From: Aurantiochytrium sp. KH105
Lineage: Eukaryota > Sar > Bigyra > Thraustochytrida > Thraustochytriidae
Length of the DNA stretch: 64,000 nt
Assembly (NCBI GenBank): GCA_003116975.1
Contig: BGKB01000105.1
Location: forward strand, 161,623 to 225,622
Direction of reading: 5' to 3'
Position 1 is the stretch's first letter; every line of letters begins with the position of its first letter. The position numbers and the translations under genes are program-made. Shown here one piece after another: positions 63,732-64,000 of the stretch. The notes under the pieces were generated by a model, which was not told where the DNA came from, searched no databases, and worked only from the letters and a program-made list of their open reading frames with translations.

Positions 63732-64000
63732 TGTGCATCGTTCTATCATCATATAACATACGATTACTCTTTTTGCTCAACATTATCCCGAACAAGACAA
63801 TCGAGAGCCCGGAGAAGATGAGAAAGATAATTTCGTTCACGAGACAACGACCAATTTGCAGTCTCTTTGGCAAAGGCAAATTTGAAGAATGATTGCTCAG
63901 CGGAACGTCCTTGCTCTATCTTTTTTCGCATTCCATCTATTTTCTGCTTCTTCTTCCCTGTCTTCGTCTCTGTCTTCCCCGATTTTTTTTGTCCCAGCGA
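63732..64000. other. 3' flank of the carbonic anhydrase gene
   Basis: The sequence becomes AT-richer and pyrimidine-rich towards the window end, with a T run near 63985-63992. No gene recognised. Confidence 0.5.

Overview
This is a eukaryotic nuclear window. Genes lie on both strands, mostly as long uninterrupted frames with only occasional GT-AG introns. Intergenic DNA is GC-rich and full of short tandem repeats, and the encoded proteins are standard eukaryotic machinery. Type III metacaspases (p10-like module before p20), a two-AP2-domain protein and the compact, intron-poor layout suggest a unicellular stramenopile, most likely a thraustochytrid (Labyrinthulomycetes). That assignment is inferred from gene content, not from a marker gene. 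No rRNA, tRNA, CRISPR array or transposase was recognised.

Left part (1-16.2 kb): the tail of a possible MAP kinase, a RanBP9/10-type GID/CTLH subunit (-), dephospho-CoA kinase (+, 3 exons), a class II histone deacetylase (-), a type III metacaspase (+, 3 exons), an EF-hand protein (-), a second, intronless type III metacaspase (-), a small secreted TIL-like cysteine-rich protein (-), and proteasome subunit beta 5 (+).

Middle (16.2-37.7 kb): an AP2-domain protein (+, 2 exons) converges on the rRNA-processing factor KRR1 (-). A 4.1-kb repeat-rich stretch without a recognisable gene follows, then mitochondrial FAD-glycerol-3-phosphate dehydrogenase (+), a C2-like/histidine-phosphatase protein (-), a seven-TM orphan protein (+), a TRAPPC12-like TPR protein (-), and a cyclophilin fused in one frame to the splicing factor SYF2 (-).

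Right part (37.7-64 kb): an intronless 13.4-kb VPS13 gene with EF-hands and two C2 domains (+), UTP14 (-), the FHA protein SNIP1 (+), an inositol monophosphatase-family enzyme (+, 2 exons), a possible small unannotated membrane-protein gene (-), a secreted tandem-repeat protein whose frame is cut by one in-frame stop from a GPI-like tail (+), and a secreted, probably GPI-anchored alpha carbonic anhydrase (+).

Themes: ribosome biogenesis (KRR1, UTP14), RNA processing (SYF2 fusion, SNIP1), membrane traffic and lipid transfer (TRAPPC12, VPS13), and calcium-linked proteins (EF-hand protein, metacaspases, VPS13). Neighbours are mostly convergent with 120-300 bp gaps or divergent over short promoters. 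The main leads are the cyclophilin-SYF2 fusion, the paired type III metacaspases around an EF-hand gene, the interrupted secreted repeat protein, and the possible hidden gene near 57.7-58.3 kb.
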